From JAFGQJ01 sp964588525 (GTDB lineage Bacteria; Spirochaetota; Spirochaetia; SZUA-6; DRHE01), in the NCBI GenBank assembly GCA_964588525.1, contig CAZPQC010000180.1, positions 1 through 7,038 of the forward strand: a stretch of DNA of 7,038 nt, read 5' to 3'. Positions 1-5,136 of this stretch are shown here, in pieces; position 1 is the first letter of the stretch; each line of letters starts with the position of its first letter. The position numbers and the translations under genes are program-made. The notes under the pieces were generated by a model. It was not told the origin of the DNA. It saw only the letters and a program-made list of their open reading frames with translations, and searched no databases.

Positions 1-434
1 TGATGCAGGTCCTGGGCCGGGAGCCCACCGACGCCGAGGTGGCGGACAAGCTGGGATGGACGACCCAGCGGGTCAAGTCGGTCAAGAGTGTGGCCCGGGA
101 GCCGATCTCCCTGGAGACGCCGATCGGCGAGGAGGATGATTCGCTGCTCGGCGATTTCATAGAGGACAAGGAAATAGAGAATCCCGCCAGCCAGACCGCC
201 TTCAAGCTGCTCCAGGAGCAGCTTGAGGACGTTCTGTACACCCTTCCGCCCAGAGAGCAGGAGGTGCTGAAGATGCGCTTCGGTCTGGAGGACGGCTACT
301 CCCTCACGCTGGAGGAGGTGGGCCTGTATTTCAACGTCACCCGGGAGCGGATCCGCCAGATTGAAGCCAAGGCCCTGCGGCGGCTGCGGCATCCGAAGCG
401 GAGTCGACGTTTAAAGGATTATTTGGAGCACTAA
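1..434 (+). CDS. rpoD: Primary RNA polymerase sigma factor (sigma-70/RpoD), C-terminal part, 5' truncated
   Basis: This is the 3' end of the housekeeping sigma factor, which directs RNA polymerase to most promoters. The frame is open at the left edge (bases 1-2 finish a cut codon), so the Met codon at 3 is internal and the gene begins upstream. Residues are counted from base 3. Residues 1-35 match the end of sigma domain 3 (LGREPTDAEVADKLGW). Residues 35-57 are the region 3.2 finger, with SLETPIGEEDDSLLGDFIED, nearly the classic sequence. Residues 62-100 are region 4.1 (LPPREQEVLKMRFGL). Residues 101-130 are the region 4.2 helix-turn-helix that reads the -35 box, with LTLEEVGLYFNVTRERIRQI followed by EAKALRRLRHP. 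The match to RpoD, rather than an alternative sigma factor, is strong. The stop codon TAA overlaps the ribosome-binding site of the next gene, 12 bases before its start, suggesting co-transcription. Confidence 0.96.
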   Translation, partial: MQVLGREPTDAEVADKLGWTTQRVKSVKSVAREPISLETPIGEEDDSLLGDFIEDKEIENPASQTAFKLLQEQLEDVLYTLPPREQEVLKMRFGLEDGYSLTLEEVGLYFNVTRERIRQIEAKALRRLRHPKRSRRLKDYLEH

Positions 435-438
435 GGGG
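433..438 (+). promoter_or_regulatory. Ribosome-binding site of the zinc-ribbon gene, overlapping the rpoD stop codon
   Basis: AAGGGG begins inside the rpoD TAA stop (432-434) and lies eight bases before the ATG at 447. This fixes the start of the zinc-ribbon gene and would allow ribosomes finishing rpoD to reload nearby. Confidence 0.6.
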
Positions 439-446
439 TAGAGCAC

Positions 447-1298
447 ATGAGCAAGGTAGAGCAGATGACCATGGACGAGGTATTCACAAAGCTGCGTTCT
501 CTTCAGGAGATTCTGTCGGAGAAGTTCGAAGTCGAGCGGGAGATGGAGGAGATCCCCAAAATCCTGGCGACCCGCACGGAGCTGCTCAACAGGATGAAGA
601 AGTCGTATCTGGAAAAAACCCAGGAGTACGAAACCAAGGGGCGTTATATAGAGGAACTGCGCAACAAGGCTCTGGAGGCGGAGCGGGTGCGGGAAGGTTT
701 CGAGCAGCAGATGGACATGATCCAGACCCAGCGGGAATACGAGGCGCTGGACAAGGAGATCAAGGACTCCGGGGAGAAGGAGCAGGATCTGCGCAGGGAC
801 CTCCAGCGGGAAGAGCAGCTGCTGGGCGAGATGAAGGCGAATCTGGAAAAAGATGAAACCATGATCAGCAAGCAGGAGGAAGAGGTCCAGAAGGAACAGT
901 CCCGCATCAAAGAGGCGGTTGCCGCCAAAGGCAAAGATCTGAAAGCCCTCGAGAAGAAAGAAAGGACTATCACTCCCGGCCTGGATGAGGAGATCCTCTT
1001 CAAGTTCGAAAGAATCATAAAGAGCAAGGCCGGCCTGGGTATCGTGCCCATCGAGCACGGCGTATGCAGCGGCTGTCATATGATTCTCGCGGTTCAGTTC
1101 GTCAACGATGTGCGGCAGGGTGAGGGAATCATGTTCTGTCCCTACTGCAGCCGCATCCTCTTCCATCAGAGCGAGGATGTGGAGGAGCACGGGGAAGAGG
1201 AGGAGGAGGAGTCCAGCGAGGTGGAGGAAGGGGAATCCGACTCAGACTCCGACACCGATATCGATACCGACTCGGACTCGGATGATGACGGAGATTGA
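447..1298 (+). CDS. Coiled-coil protein with C4 zinc ribbon (DUF164/zf-RING_7 type) and acidic tail
   Basis: The 283-aa protein has three parts. Residues about 10-180 are highly charged and heptad-like, predicted to form a long helical coiled-coil hairpin. Residues 200-240 form a zinc ribbon with cysteine pairs C207/C210 (CSGCH) and C231/C234 (CPYCSRIL), the arrangement typical of the DUF164 family. Residues 242-283 are an acidic tail with a run of Glu and then eight alternating Ser/Thr/Ile-Asp pairs (264-279). The family is widespread and its molecular role is poorly defined; nucleic-acid or protein binding is a guess from the zinc ribbon. The start ATG is preceded by AAGGGG at 433-438, eight bases upstream and overlapping the rpoD stop, so this start is well supported. 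It is probably co-transcribed with rpoD, and I recall the same neighbour in Treponema. The acidic tail is an addition to the family core. Confidence 0.9.
   Translation: MSKVEQMTMDEVFTKLRSLQEILSEKFEVEREMEEIPKILATRTELLNRMKKSYLEKTQEYETKGRYIEELRNKALEAERVREGFEQQMDMIQTQREYEALDKEIKDSGEKEQDLRRDLQREEQLLGEMKANLEKDETMISKQEEEVQKEQSRIKEAVAAKGKDLKALEKKERTITPGLDEEILFKFERIIKSKAGLGIVPIEHGVCSGCHMILAVQFVNDVRQGEGIMFCPYCSRILFHQSEDVEEHGEEEEEESSEVEEGESDSDSDTDIDTDSDSDDDGD
1236..1283 (+). repeat. Degenerate hexanucleotide repeat encoding eight (Ser/Thr/Ile)-Asp pairs
   Basis: Eight imperfect 6-base units of the form TCN/ACC/ATC plus GAY encode SD-SD-SD-TD-ID-TD-SD-SD at residues 264-279 of the zinc-ribbon protein. 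They follow a GGA/GAG purine triplet run (about 1195-1211) that encodes the poly-Glu segment. Sequence differences among units suggest an old repeat or selection for acidic composition, not a recent expansion. Confidence 0.7.
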
Positions 1299-1300
1299 CC

Positions 1301-1329
1301 TCGAGGACTGTTGATGTTCCTCGATTTTT
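1301..1329 (+). terminator. Probable intrinsic terminator of the rpoD/zinc-ribbon unit
   Basis: A perfect 7-bp inverted repeat, TCGAGGA (1301-1307) and TCCTCGA (1318-1324), has a 10-base loop and is followed at once by five T residues (1325-1329). It starts two bases after the TGA stop of the zinc-ribbon gene. The stem is short and has three A-U pairs, so termination may be partial. The hairpin loop contains the -35 box of the rnpB promoter. Confidence 0.55.
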
Positions 1330-1346
1330 CACGATAATGTTGATAG
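1311..1346 (+). promoter_or_regulatory. Sigma-70 type promoter of rnpB
   Basis: A -35 hexamer TTGATG (1311-1316; consensus TTGACA) and a -10 hexamer GATAAT (1333-1338; consensus TATAAT) are separated by 16 bases. The predicted transcription start, about seven bases after the -10 box, falls at 1345-1346. That is exactly where the P1 helix of the RNase P RNA begins, which independently supports both the promoter and the RNA 5' end. It lies entirely between the preceding stop codon and rnpB. Confidence 0.75.
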
Positions 1347-1738
1347 GGGTAGGTCTGGCCATCGCTGAATGGCGGCGTACAGTAAGCGCGCACCTTCAGA
1401 GGAAAGTCCGGGCTCCGCAGAGCATGGTGCCGGGTAATTCCCGGGTGGCATGAGCAGCTCGCTGGAGTTGCTCGGTCAACAGAAAGCGCCACAGAAAACA
1501 TACCGCGTGGTCTCCTGCGGGCGATCACGTAAGGGTGAAAAGGTGGGGTAAGAGCCCACCACCCGTCCTGCGGCGACGCACGGGGTACGGCAAGCCTCAT
1601 CAGGAGCAAAGTCGAGCAGCGGGTTATGGGTATGCTCTGACTCCCACCCGCGGGTAGACTGCAAGAGCCGGAACGGAAACGTCCGGCCACAGATAGATGA
1701 TGGCCCTACGACAGAACCCGGCTTATGGACCTGCCCCC
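1345..1738 (+). ncRNA. rnpB: RNase P RNA (bacterial type A), catalytic subunit
   Basis: RNase P RNA is the ribozyme that removes 5' leaders from precursor tRNAs. Conserved core blocks appear in the right order: GAGGAAAGTCCGGGCTCC (1399-1416), CCACAGAAAACATACCGC (1489-1506), AAGGGTGAAAAGGT (1531-1544) with GGTAAGAGC (1547-1555) after it, and ACAGAACCCGGCTTAT (1711-1726). Helices found by eye are P1 1346-1355 with 1728-1737 (10 bp, one G-U), P2 1357-1363 with 1699-1705 (perfect 7 bp), P3 closing stem 1365-1369 with 1395-1399, and P4 1404-1412 with 1717-1724, including the universally bulged U (1407). GGGTT at 1621-1625 is a candidate for the L15 loop that binds the tRNA CCA end. The length of about 394 bases is normal. 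The 5' end is set by the promoter and P1. The 3' end is approximate and may lie within the following T tract. It overlaps the nominal start of the downstream TPR gene. Confidence 0.96.
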
Positions 1739-2702
1739 TTTTTTTGGGAGGGGTAAACTGATCCTCAACGTAGAACAGTATCGTTTCAAACGCCGCAAGA
1801 AACGCGGCCGGGGATGGTTGATCGTTCTCCTGGTGCTGCTCCTGGCCACGGTGGGGATACTGGCCTGGCGTCTGGACTGGATCAACAGGATCAGAGGCCG
1901 CTTCCAGCCGGAGCAGGATTTCCAGCCCCTGAGCGAGCTGTGGCAGAATAGACTGTACGATGAGGTGATCAGCCGCTGCGACGAACAGCTGGCTGAAGAT
2001 CCCCTGGACGCGAAGCTCCTGGCCTACCGGGGATTCGCCTATTTTTACAAGGGGGTTTCCGAGGTTACCCTGGAGGAGCGCATTCCCTACCTGGACGAGT
2101 CGATCGTCTCCCTTAGGCGCGCCAAACTGAGCCCTGCGGGCAGCTGGAGCGCCGAAGTGGATTACATCCTGGGGAAGGCCTACTACCACAAGGGCAAGTA
2201 CTACTACGATCTGACCCTCCGGTATCTGCAGGCGGCCCTCTCCGCGGGGTACCAGCCCGAAGATATCTATGATTACCTCGGGCTGGCCGCCACTCAGCTG
2301 GATCTTTTGGAGGAAGCTTTGCAGTACTTCCAGCAGGCTCTGGAGATCAATCCCACGGATCTGCTGCTGCTTACCATCGGCCAGACGTACCTTCAAGCGG
2401 AGCTCAAGCAGGAAGCGGAGGAGTATCTGCTGCGGGCCATCAACAAGACCGAGGATGCGGCCGTAGAGATTCGGGCGAGATTCCTGCTCGGTCAGATGTA
2501 CTTCGAGAGAGGGGACTACTTCAAGGCGGAGGATCAATACTCGGAAATCCTCAAGAAGGATCCGAACTCGAGTGATGCCTACTATTATTTAGGGGAAATC
2601 TATTTTAATATGAACGATCCGGTGAAGGCACGGGCGCACTGGCGCAAGGCGCTGGTGATCGATCCGTCCCACTACGGGGCTCGGTTGCGATACTACCGTT
2701 AA
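1725..2702 (+). CDS. Membrane-anchored TPR protein upstream of mreB
   Basis: This 325-aa reading frame starts with a very basic stretch (residues 20-30, RFKRRKKRGRG), then one membrane segment (31-48, WLIVLLVLLLATVGILAW). The rest is soluble and rich in tetratricopeptide repeats. The positive-inside rule puts the long C-terminal part in the periplasm. Recognisable TPR units lie at about 145-175, 181-213 (DYLGLAATQLDLLEEALQYF), 250-283 (FLLGQMYFERGDYFKAEDQY) and 284-317 (YYYLGEIYFNMNDPVKARAH), with weaker helices from 72 to 130. TPRs mediate protein contacts. Position before mreBCD suggests a scaffold role in cell-wall elongation, but this is inference. The start is uncertain: ATG 1725 is the only ATG before the membrane segment, but lies in the rnpB core with no ribosome-binding site. 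CTG 1758 has GGAGG six bases upstream and keeps the basic and membrane segments. The stop is TAA, and mreB follows after 28 bases. Confidence 0.85.
   Translation: MDLPPFFGRGKLILNVEQYRFKRRKKRGRGWLIVLLVLLLATVGILAWRLDWINRIRGRFQPEQDFQPLSELWQNRLYDEVISRCDEQLAEDPLDAKLLAYRGFAYFYKGVSEVTLEERIPYLDESIVSLRRAKLSPAGSWSAEVDYILGKAYYHKGKYYYDLTLRYLQAALSAGYQPEDIYDYLGLAATQLDLLEEALQYFQQALEINPTDLLLLTIGQTYLQAELKQEAEEYLLRAINKTEDAAVEIRARFLLGQMYFERGDYFKAEDQYSEILKKDPNSSDAYYYLGEIYFNMNDPVKARAHWRKALVIDPSHYGARLRYYR
1728..1745 (+). terminator. P1 3' strand plus T7 tract: possible rnpB terminator or 3'-end signal
   Basis: The 3' strand of the GC-rich P1 helix (1728-1737) is followed by one more C and seven T residues (1739-1745). 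A stable helix closing just before a U tract resembles an intrinsic terminator, except that the 5' partner strand is almost 400 bases upstream. No other hairpin with a U tract was seen after rnpB, so this may be where part of the transcripts end. The rest would read into the TPR gene and the mre cluster. Confidence 0.4.
1747..1753 (+). promoter_or_regulatory. Shine-Dalgarno sequence of the TPR gene, able to pair with the rnpB P1 strand
   Basis: GGAGGGG directly follows the T7 tract after rnpB. It is well placed for an in-frame CTG at 1758 (six bases after GGAGG, 1747-1751) and not for the ATG at 1725, which lies upstream of it. It can pair fully with CCCCTTT at 1735-1741 (four G-C, one A-U, two G-U), and those C residues also form most of the 3' strand of P1. 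The element could therefore be hidden or exposed depending on RNA folding. Confidence 0.5.
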
Positions 2703-2719
2703 AGTGAGCAACTATTGAT

Positions 2720-2724
2720 GGAGG
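2720..2724 (+). promoter_or_regulatory. Strong ribosome-binding site of mreB
   Basis: GGAGG with a six-base spacer precedes the mreB ATG. It is the best Shine-Dalgarno in the mre cluster: mreC and mreD have only weak or no recognisable sites. This fits a need for more MreB than MreC or MreD. Confidence 0.7.
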
Positions 2725-2730
2725 AATTTT

Positions 2731-3765
2731 ATGGGGCTTGGCAAGATGTTTGAAGCCTTTTCAGCTGATATCGGAATCGATCTCGGCACCTGCAACACTC
2801 TGGTGCATGTGAAGGGCAAGGGAATCGTGCTGTCCGAACCGTCGGTCGTGGCCGTGGAGAGGGGCACCAAGCGGGTTGTGGCCGTGGGAACGGAGGCCAA
2901 ACGGATGCTCTGGAAGACCCCCGGAGATATCATCGCCATCCGGCCGATGCGGGACGGGGTGATCGCCGATTTCGAGACAACCGAGAAAATGATCCGCTTC
3001 TTTATCTCCAAGGTGATTCAGCGTCGCTGGCTGGTCAAACCGCGAATGGTGATCGGGGTCCCCACCTGCATCACCGAGGTGGAGAAGCGGGCGGTTCGGG
3101 AGAGCGCCGAACAGGCCGGTGCCCGGGAGGTCTATCTTATCGAGGAATCGATGGCCGCGGCGCTGGGCGCCAACATCCCCATCCTCGAGCCGGCGGGTCA
3201 CATGATCTGCGATGTCGGCGGCGGAACCACCGAAATTTCGGTGATCTCCCTGGGCGGAATCGTGGTGGCGAATGCCATCCGACTCGGCGGGGATGAGTTC
3301 GACGAGGCCATTATCAAGCACGTTCGCAACATCCACAACCTCATCATCGGTGACCAGACCGCGGAGAACGTGAAGATCACCATCGGGAACACCTCCCCGG
3401 AAAAAACGATCGAGAAGATGGAGATCAAAGGCACCGACGCCATCACCGGGCTGCCCCGGCGGCTGGAAATGGATTCAGTGGAGGTTCGGGAAGCGTTGAA
3501 GGAACCCACCTACCAGGTGATCGAGGAAATCAAAAAGACCCTGGGGGAGACCCCGCCGGAGCTGGCCGCGGACATCGTGGAGCGGGGAATCGTGATGACC
3601 GGGGGCGGATCCCTGCTCAAGGGATTCCCCAAGCTCGTTTCCAAGGAAACCGGGGTGCCCGTCATCCTGGCGGAAAATCCACTGCTCTGCGTAGCTTTGG
3701 GGGCGGGCATGTTCCTGGAAAATCTCAAAGACATGGGTAAACGATTCTACAACGTGCGCTACTAA
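2731..3765 (+). CDS. mreB: Rod shape-determining actin homologue MreB
   Basis: MreB forms membrane-associated antiparallel filaments on the inner face of the membrane that guide the peptidoglycan elongation machinery. The 344-aa protein has the usual full length. The actin-fold nucleotide motifs are all present: phosphate 1 at 14-24 (IGIDLGTCNTL), the SEPSVVAV segment (35-42), PTCITEVEKRAV (111-122), EESMAAALGA (138-147), phosphate 2 at 161-171 (DVGGGTTEISV), RLGGDEFDEAI (184-194), and the adenosine motif at 288-297 (VMTGGGSLLK). The N-terminal MGLGKMFEAF is a candidate amphipathic membrane-binding helix. Residue 21 is Cys, where most MreB proteins I recall have Ala or Ser. The start is supported by GGAGG six bases upstream. 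mreC follows after ten bases, so the genes form an operon. Confidence 0.98.
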   Translation: MGLGKMFEAFSADIGIDLGTCNTLVHVKGKGIVLSEPSVVAVERGTKRVVAVGTEAKRMLWKTPGDIIAIRPMRDGVIADFETTEKMIRFFISKVIQRRWLVKPRMVIGVPTCITEVEKRAVRESAEQAGAREVYLIEESMAAALGANIPILEPAGHMICDVGGGTTEISVISLGGIVVANAIRLGGDEFDEAIIKHVRNIHNLIIGDQTAENVKITIGNTSPEKTIEKMEIKGTDAITGLPRRLEMDSVEVREALKEPTYQVIEEIKKTLGETPPELAADIVERGIVMTGGGSLLKGFPKLVSKETGVPVILAENPLLCVALGAGMFLENLKDMGKRFYNVRY

Positions 3766-3775
3766 AGCGAGCTAT

Positions 3776-4624
3776 ATGCCCGGTATTTCCAGCTTTGTCC
3801 GTAAGAACAAAAACGGCGTCACCTTCGTGGGCATTCTCGTTCTCTGTCTGCTCATGATGCTGTTCTCCAACCGCAACGTGGTTCTGCAGCCCAAGAAGGT
3901 GGGGCAGAGCTTTTTCTCCGTATTTCAGCTTTCCGTGAACGCCGTCACCAACTGGTTCACGGACACGGTGACCTCCATTCGCGAGCTCAAACGTCTGCGT
4001 TCCGAGCTGGAGGAAGCCCGGGACAGGTTGATGGAGTACGAGCGGGCCTCCTGGGACCTGGCCGAGCTGAGGCGGGAGAACCAGGAGCTGCGGGAGCAGC
4101 TGGGTTTTGCCCGGGGCCTGCCCTTTCGCTACATCGCCGGCCAGGTGATCGCCCGGGACCCGAGCAATCAGTTCTCCACGATAACGGTCAACCGGGGCAG
4201 CATCCATGGAATGCGGGAGGGCATGCCCGTCATCGCCTTCCAGGGAGGGCTGCAGGGCCTTGTCGGCAGGGTGGTCCTGGTTTCGCTCGCTTCATCGATC
4301 GTGCAGCCCATTACCGATCCCAACTCCTACGTGGCCGCCCGGCTGCAGAGCTCGAGATTCGACGGACTGGTTGCGGGTCACCAGGGGGGATCGGATATGC
4401 TCATCATGAGCTACGTCAGGAAGCTGGCGGTGAACGAGGTGCAGTACGGGGAGCTGGTTATAACCTCCGGGATGGGGCAGCTGTTCCCCGAAGGGATCCA
4501 CATCGGCCGGGTCAGGGAGATGACCGCAAAAGGCTACGAGGCTTCCCTGGAATTGGAGGTCGAGCCGATAGTCGATTTTTCCCGATTGGAGTTCGTCTAT
4601 ATCATCGACACGGAACAGAAATGA
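3776..4624 (+). CDS. mreC: Rod shape-determining protein MreC
   Basis: MreC is a bitopic membrane protein whose periplasmic part activates PBP2 and links it to MreB and MreD. The 282-aa protein shows a short cytoplasmic N-terminus (1-13), a membrane helix (14-30, GVTFVGILVLCLLMMLF), a coiled-coil dimerisation segment (about 66-110, rich in Leu, Glu and Arg), and the double beta-barrel domain (about 118-277). Family hallmarks include IARDPSNQFSTITVNRGSIHGMREGMPV (126-152), GLVGRV (161-166), and TSGMGQLFPEGIHIGRV (230-246). The length is normal and the domain order is complete. The ATG lies ten bases after the mreB stop with only a weak purine stretch before it, so translation is probably coupled to mreB. 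The last four bases overlap mreD as ATGA. Confidence 0.95.
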   Translation: MPGISSFVRKNKNGVTFVGILVLCLLMMLFSNRNVVLQPKKVGQSFFSVFQLSVNAVTNWFTDTVTSIRELKRLRSELEEARDRLMEYERASWDLAELRRENQELREQLGFARGLPFRYIAGQVIARDPSNQFSTITVNRGSIHGMREGMPVIAFQGGLQGLVGRVVLVSLASSIVQPITDPNSYVAARLQSSRFDGLVAGHQGGSDMLIMSYVRKLAVNEVQYGELVITSGMGQLFPEGIHIGRVREMTAKGYEASLELEVEPIVDFSRLEFVYIIDTEQK

Positions 4625-5136
4625 GTCGGGATCTCAAAGCATTTCTCCTGTCGACCGGAATGATCGCCCTGGCGGTGGTGCTGCAGAGCACGCTGCTGCA
4701 TTGGGTGGCCATTCGTGGGGTGATACCGGACCTGGGGTTGATCATTCTCGTGTTCGTGGCCATCCGCAGGGGCAGCATGACGGCCCAGCTGAGCGGGTTC
4801 GCCACCGGCCTGATCGAAGACGTGTTGAGTCTGTCCCCCCTTGGTTTCCACGCCTTGATCCGCACGGTTGTCGGTTTTCTCTACGGCCTGACCGTGGGCA
4901 GCATCTTCGTGGATCCGATCCTCATGCCCGTACTCCTTACGATCATCGCGACTCTGTTCAAAGCCCTGATCTCTTCGCTTCTGGTGAGCTTTCTGTCGAT
5001 TCCCGCTGAAGGATTCAGCGTGTTCACCGGTCCGCTGTGGATCGAAATGGGCTACAATGCCGTGCTGGCGCCTTTCCTCTTCGCCCTGCTGGGCCTGCTG
5101 AAGGTTCTCAAACCTCAGAACAAGGAATGGATATGA
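4621..5136 (+). CDS. mreD: Rod shape-determining membrane protein MreD
   Basis: MreD is an integral membrane protein of the elongasome that binds MreC and modulates its action on PBP2. The 171-aa protein is almost wholly hydrophobic, with about five or six membrane helices (about 8-27, 36-50, 55-70, 76-95, 98-125 and 137-163). Family features are the PDLGLIILVFVAIRRG segment (36-51) and GFATGLIEDVLSLSPLG (59-75). Primary sequence conservation in this family is low, so synteny between mreC and the PBP2 gene adds weight. The start ATG overlaps the mreC stop (ATGA, 4621-4624), and the stop overlaps the next start in the same way (5133-5136), which points to coupled translation along the operon. 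Confidence 0.93.
   Translation: MSRDLKAFLLSTGMIALAVVLQSTLLHWVAIRGVIPDLGLIILVFVAIRRGSMTAQLSGFATGLIEDVLSLSPLGFHALIRTVVGFLYGLTVGSIFVDPILMPVLLTIIATLFKALISSLLVSFLSIPAEGFSVFTGPLWIEMGYNAVLAPFLFALLGLLKVLKPQNKEWI
5122..5126 (+). promoter_or_regulatory. Ribosome-binding site of the PBP2 gene inside mreD
   Basis: AAGGA lies six bases before the ATG at 5133, within the last codons of mreD. It supports the ATGA-overlap start of the PBP2 gene over any downstream alternative. Confidence 0.5.

Noticed and set aside
411..1190. Minus-strand open frame of 259 codons opposite the zinc-ribbon gene
   Set aside because: It is the antisense of Glu/Lys-rich coiled-coil codons and gives a Leu/Phe-rich protein as an artefact. 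No ribosome-binding site was noted, and the sense gene is clear.
1295..1300. TTGACC as the -35 box for rnpB
   Set aside because: No -10-like hexamer lies 16-18 bases downstream; TTGATG at 1311 with GATAAT at 1333 fits much better and predicts a start exactly at P1.
1476..2537. Minus-strand open frame of 353 codons across rnpB and the TPR gene
   Set aside because: It overlaps the conserved RNase P RNA core and the TPR coding region, whose conservation explains the sequence. Its protein is low-complexity and unrecognisable.
2583..2615. AT-rich patch with TTTAAT/TAATAT, a possible internal promoter for mreB
   Set aside because: The -10-like strings have no acceptable -35 element 16-18 bases upstream, and the patch encodes a normal TPR helix (YYYLGEIYFNMND).
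2685..2718. TTGCGA and TATTGA before mreB as a promoter
   Set aside because: The spacing of about 22 bases is too long for a sigma-70 promoter and both hexamers are weak.
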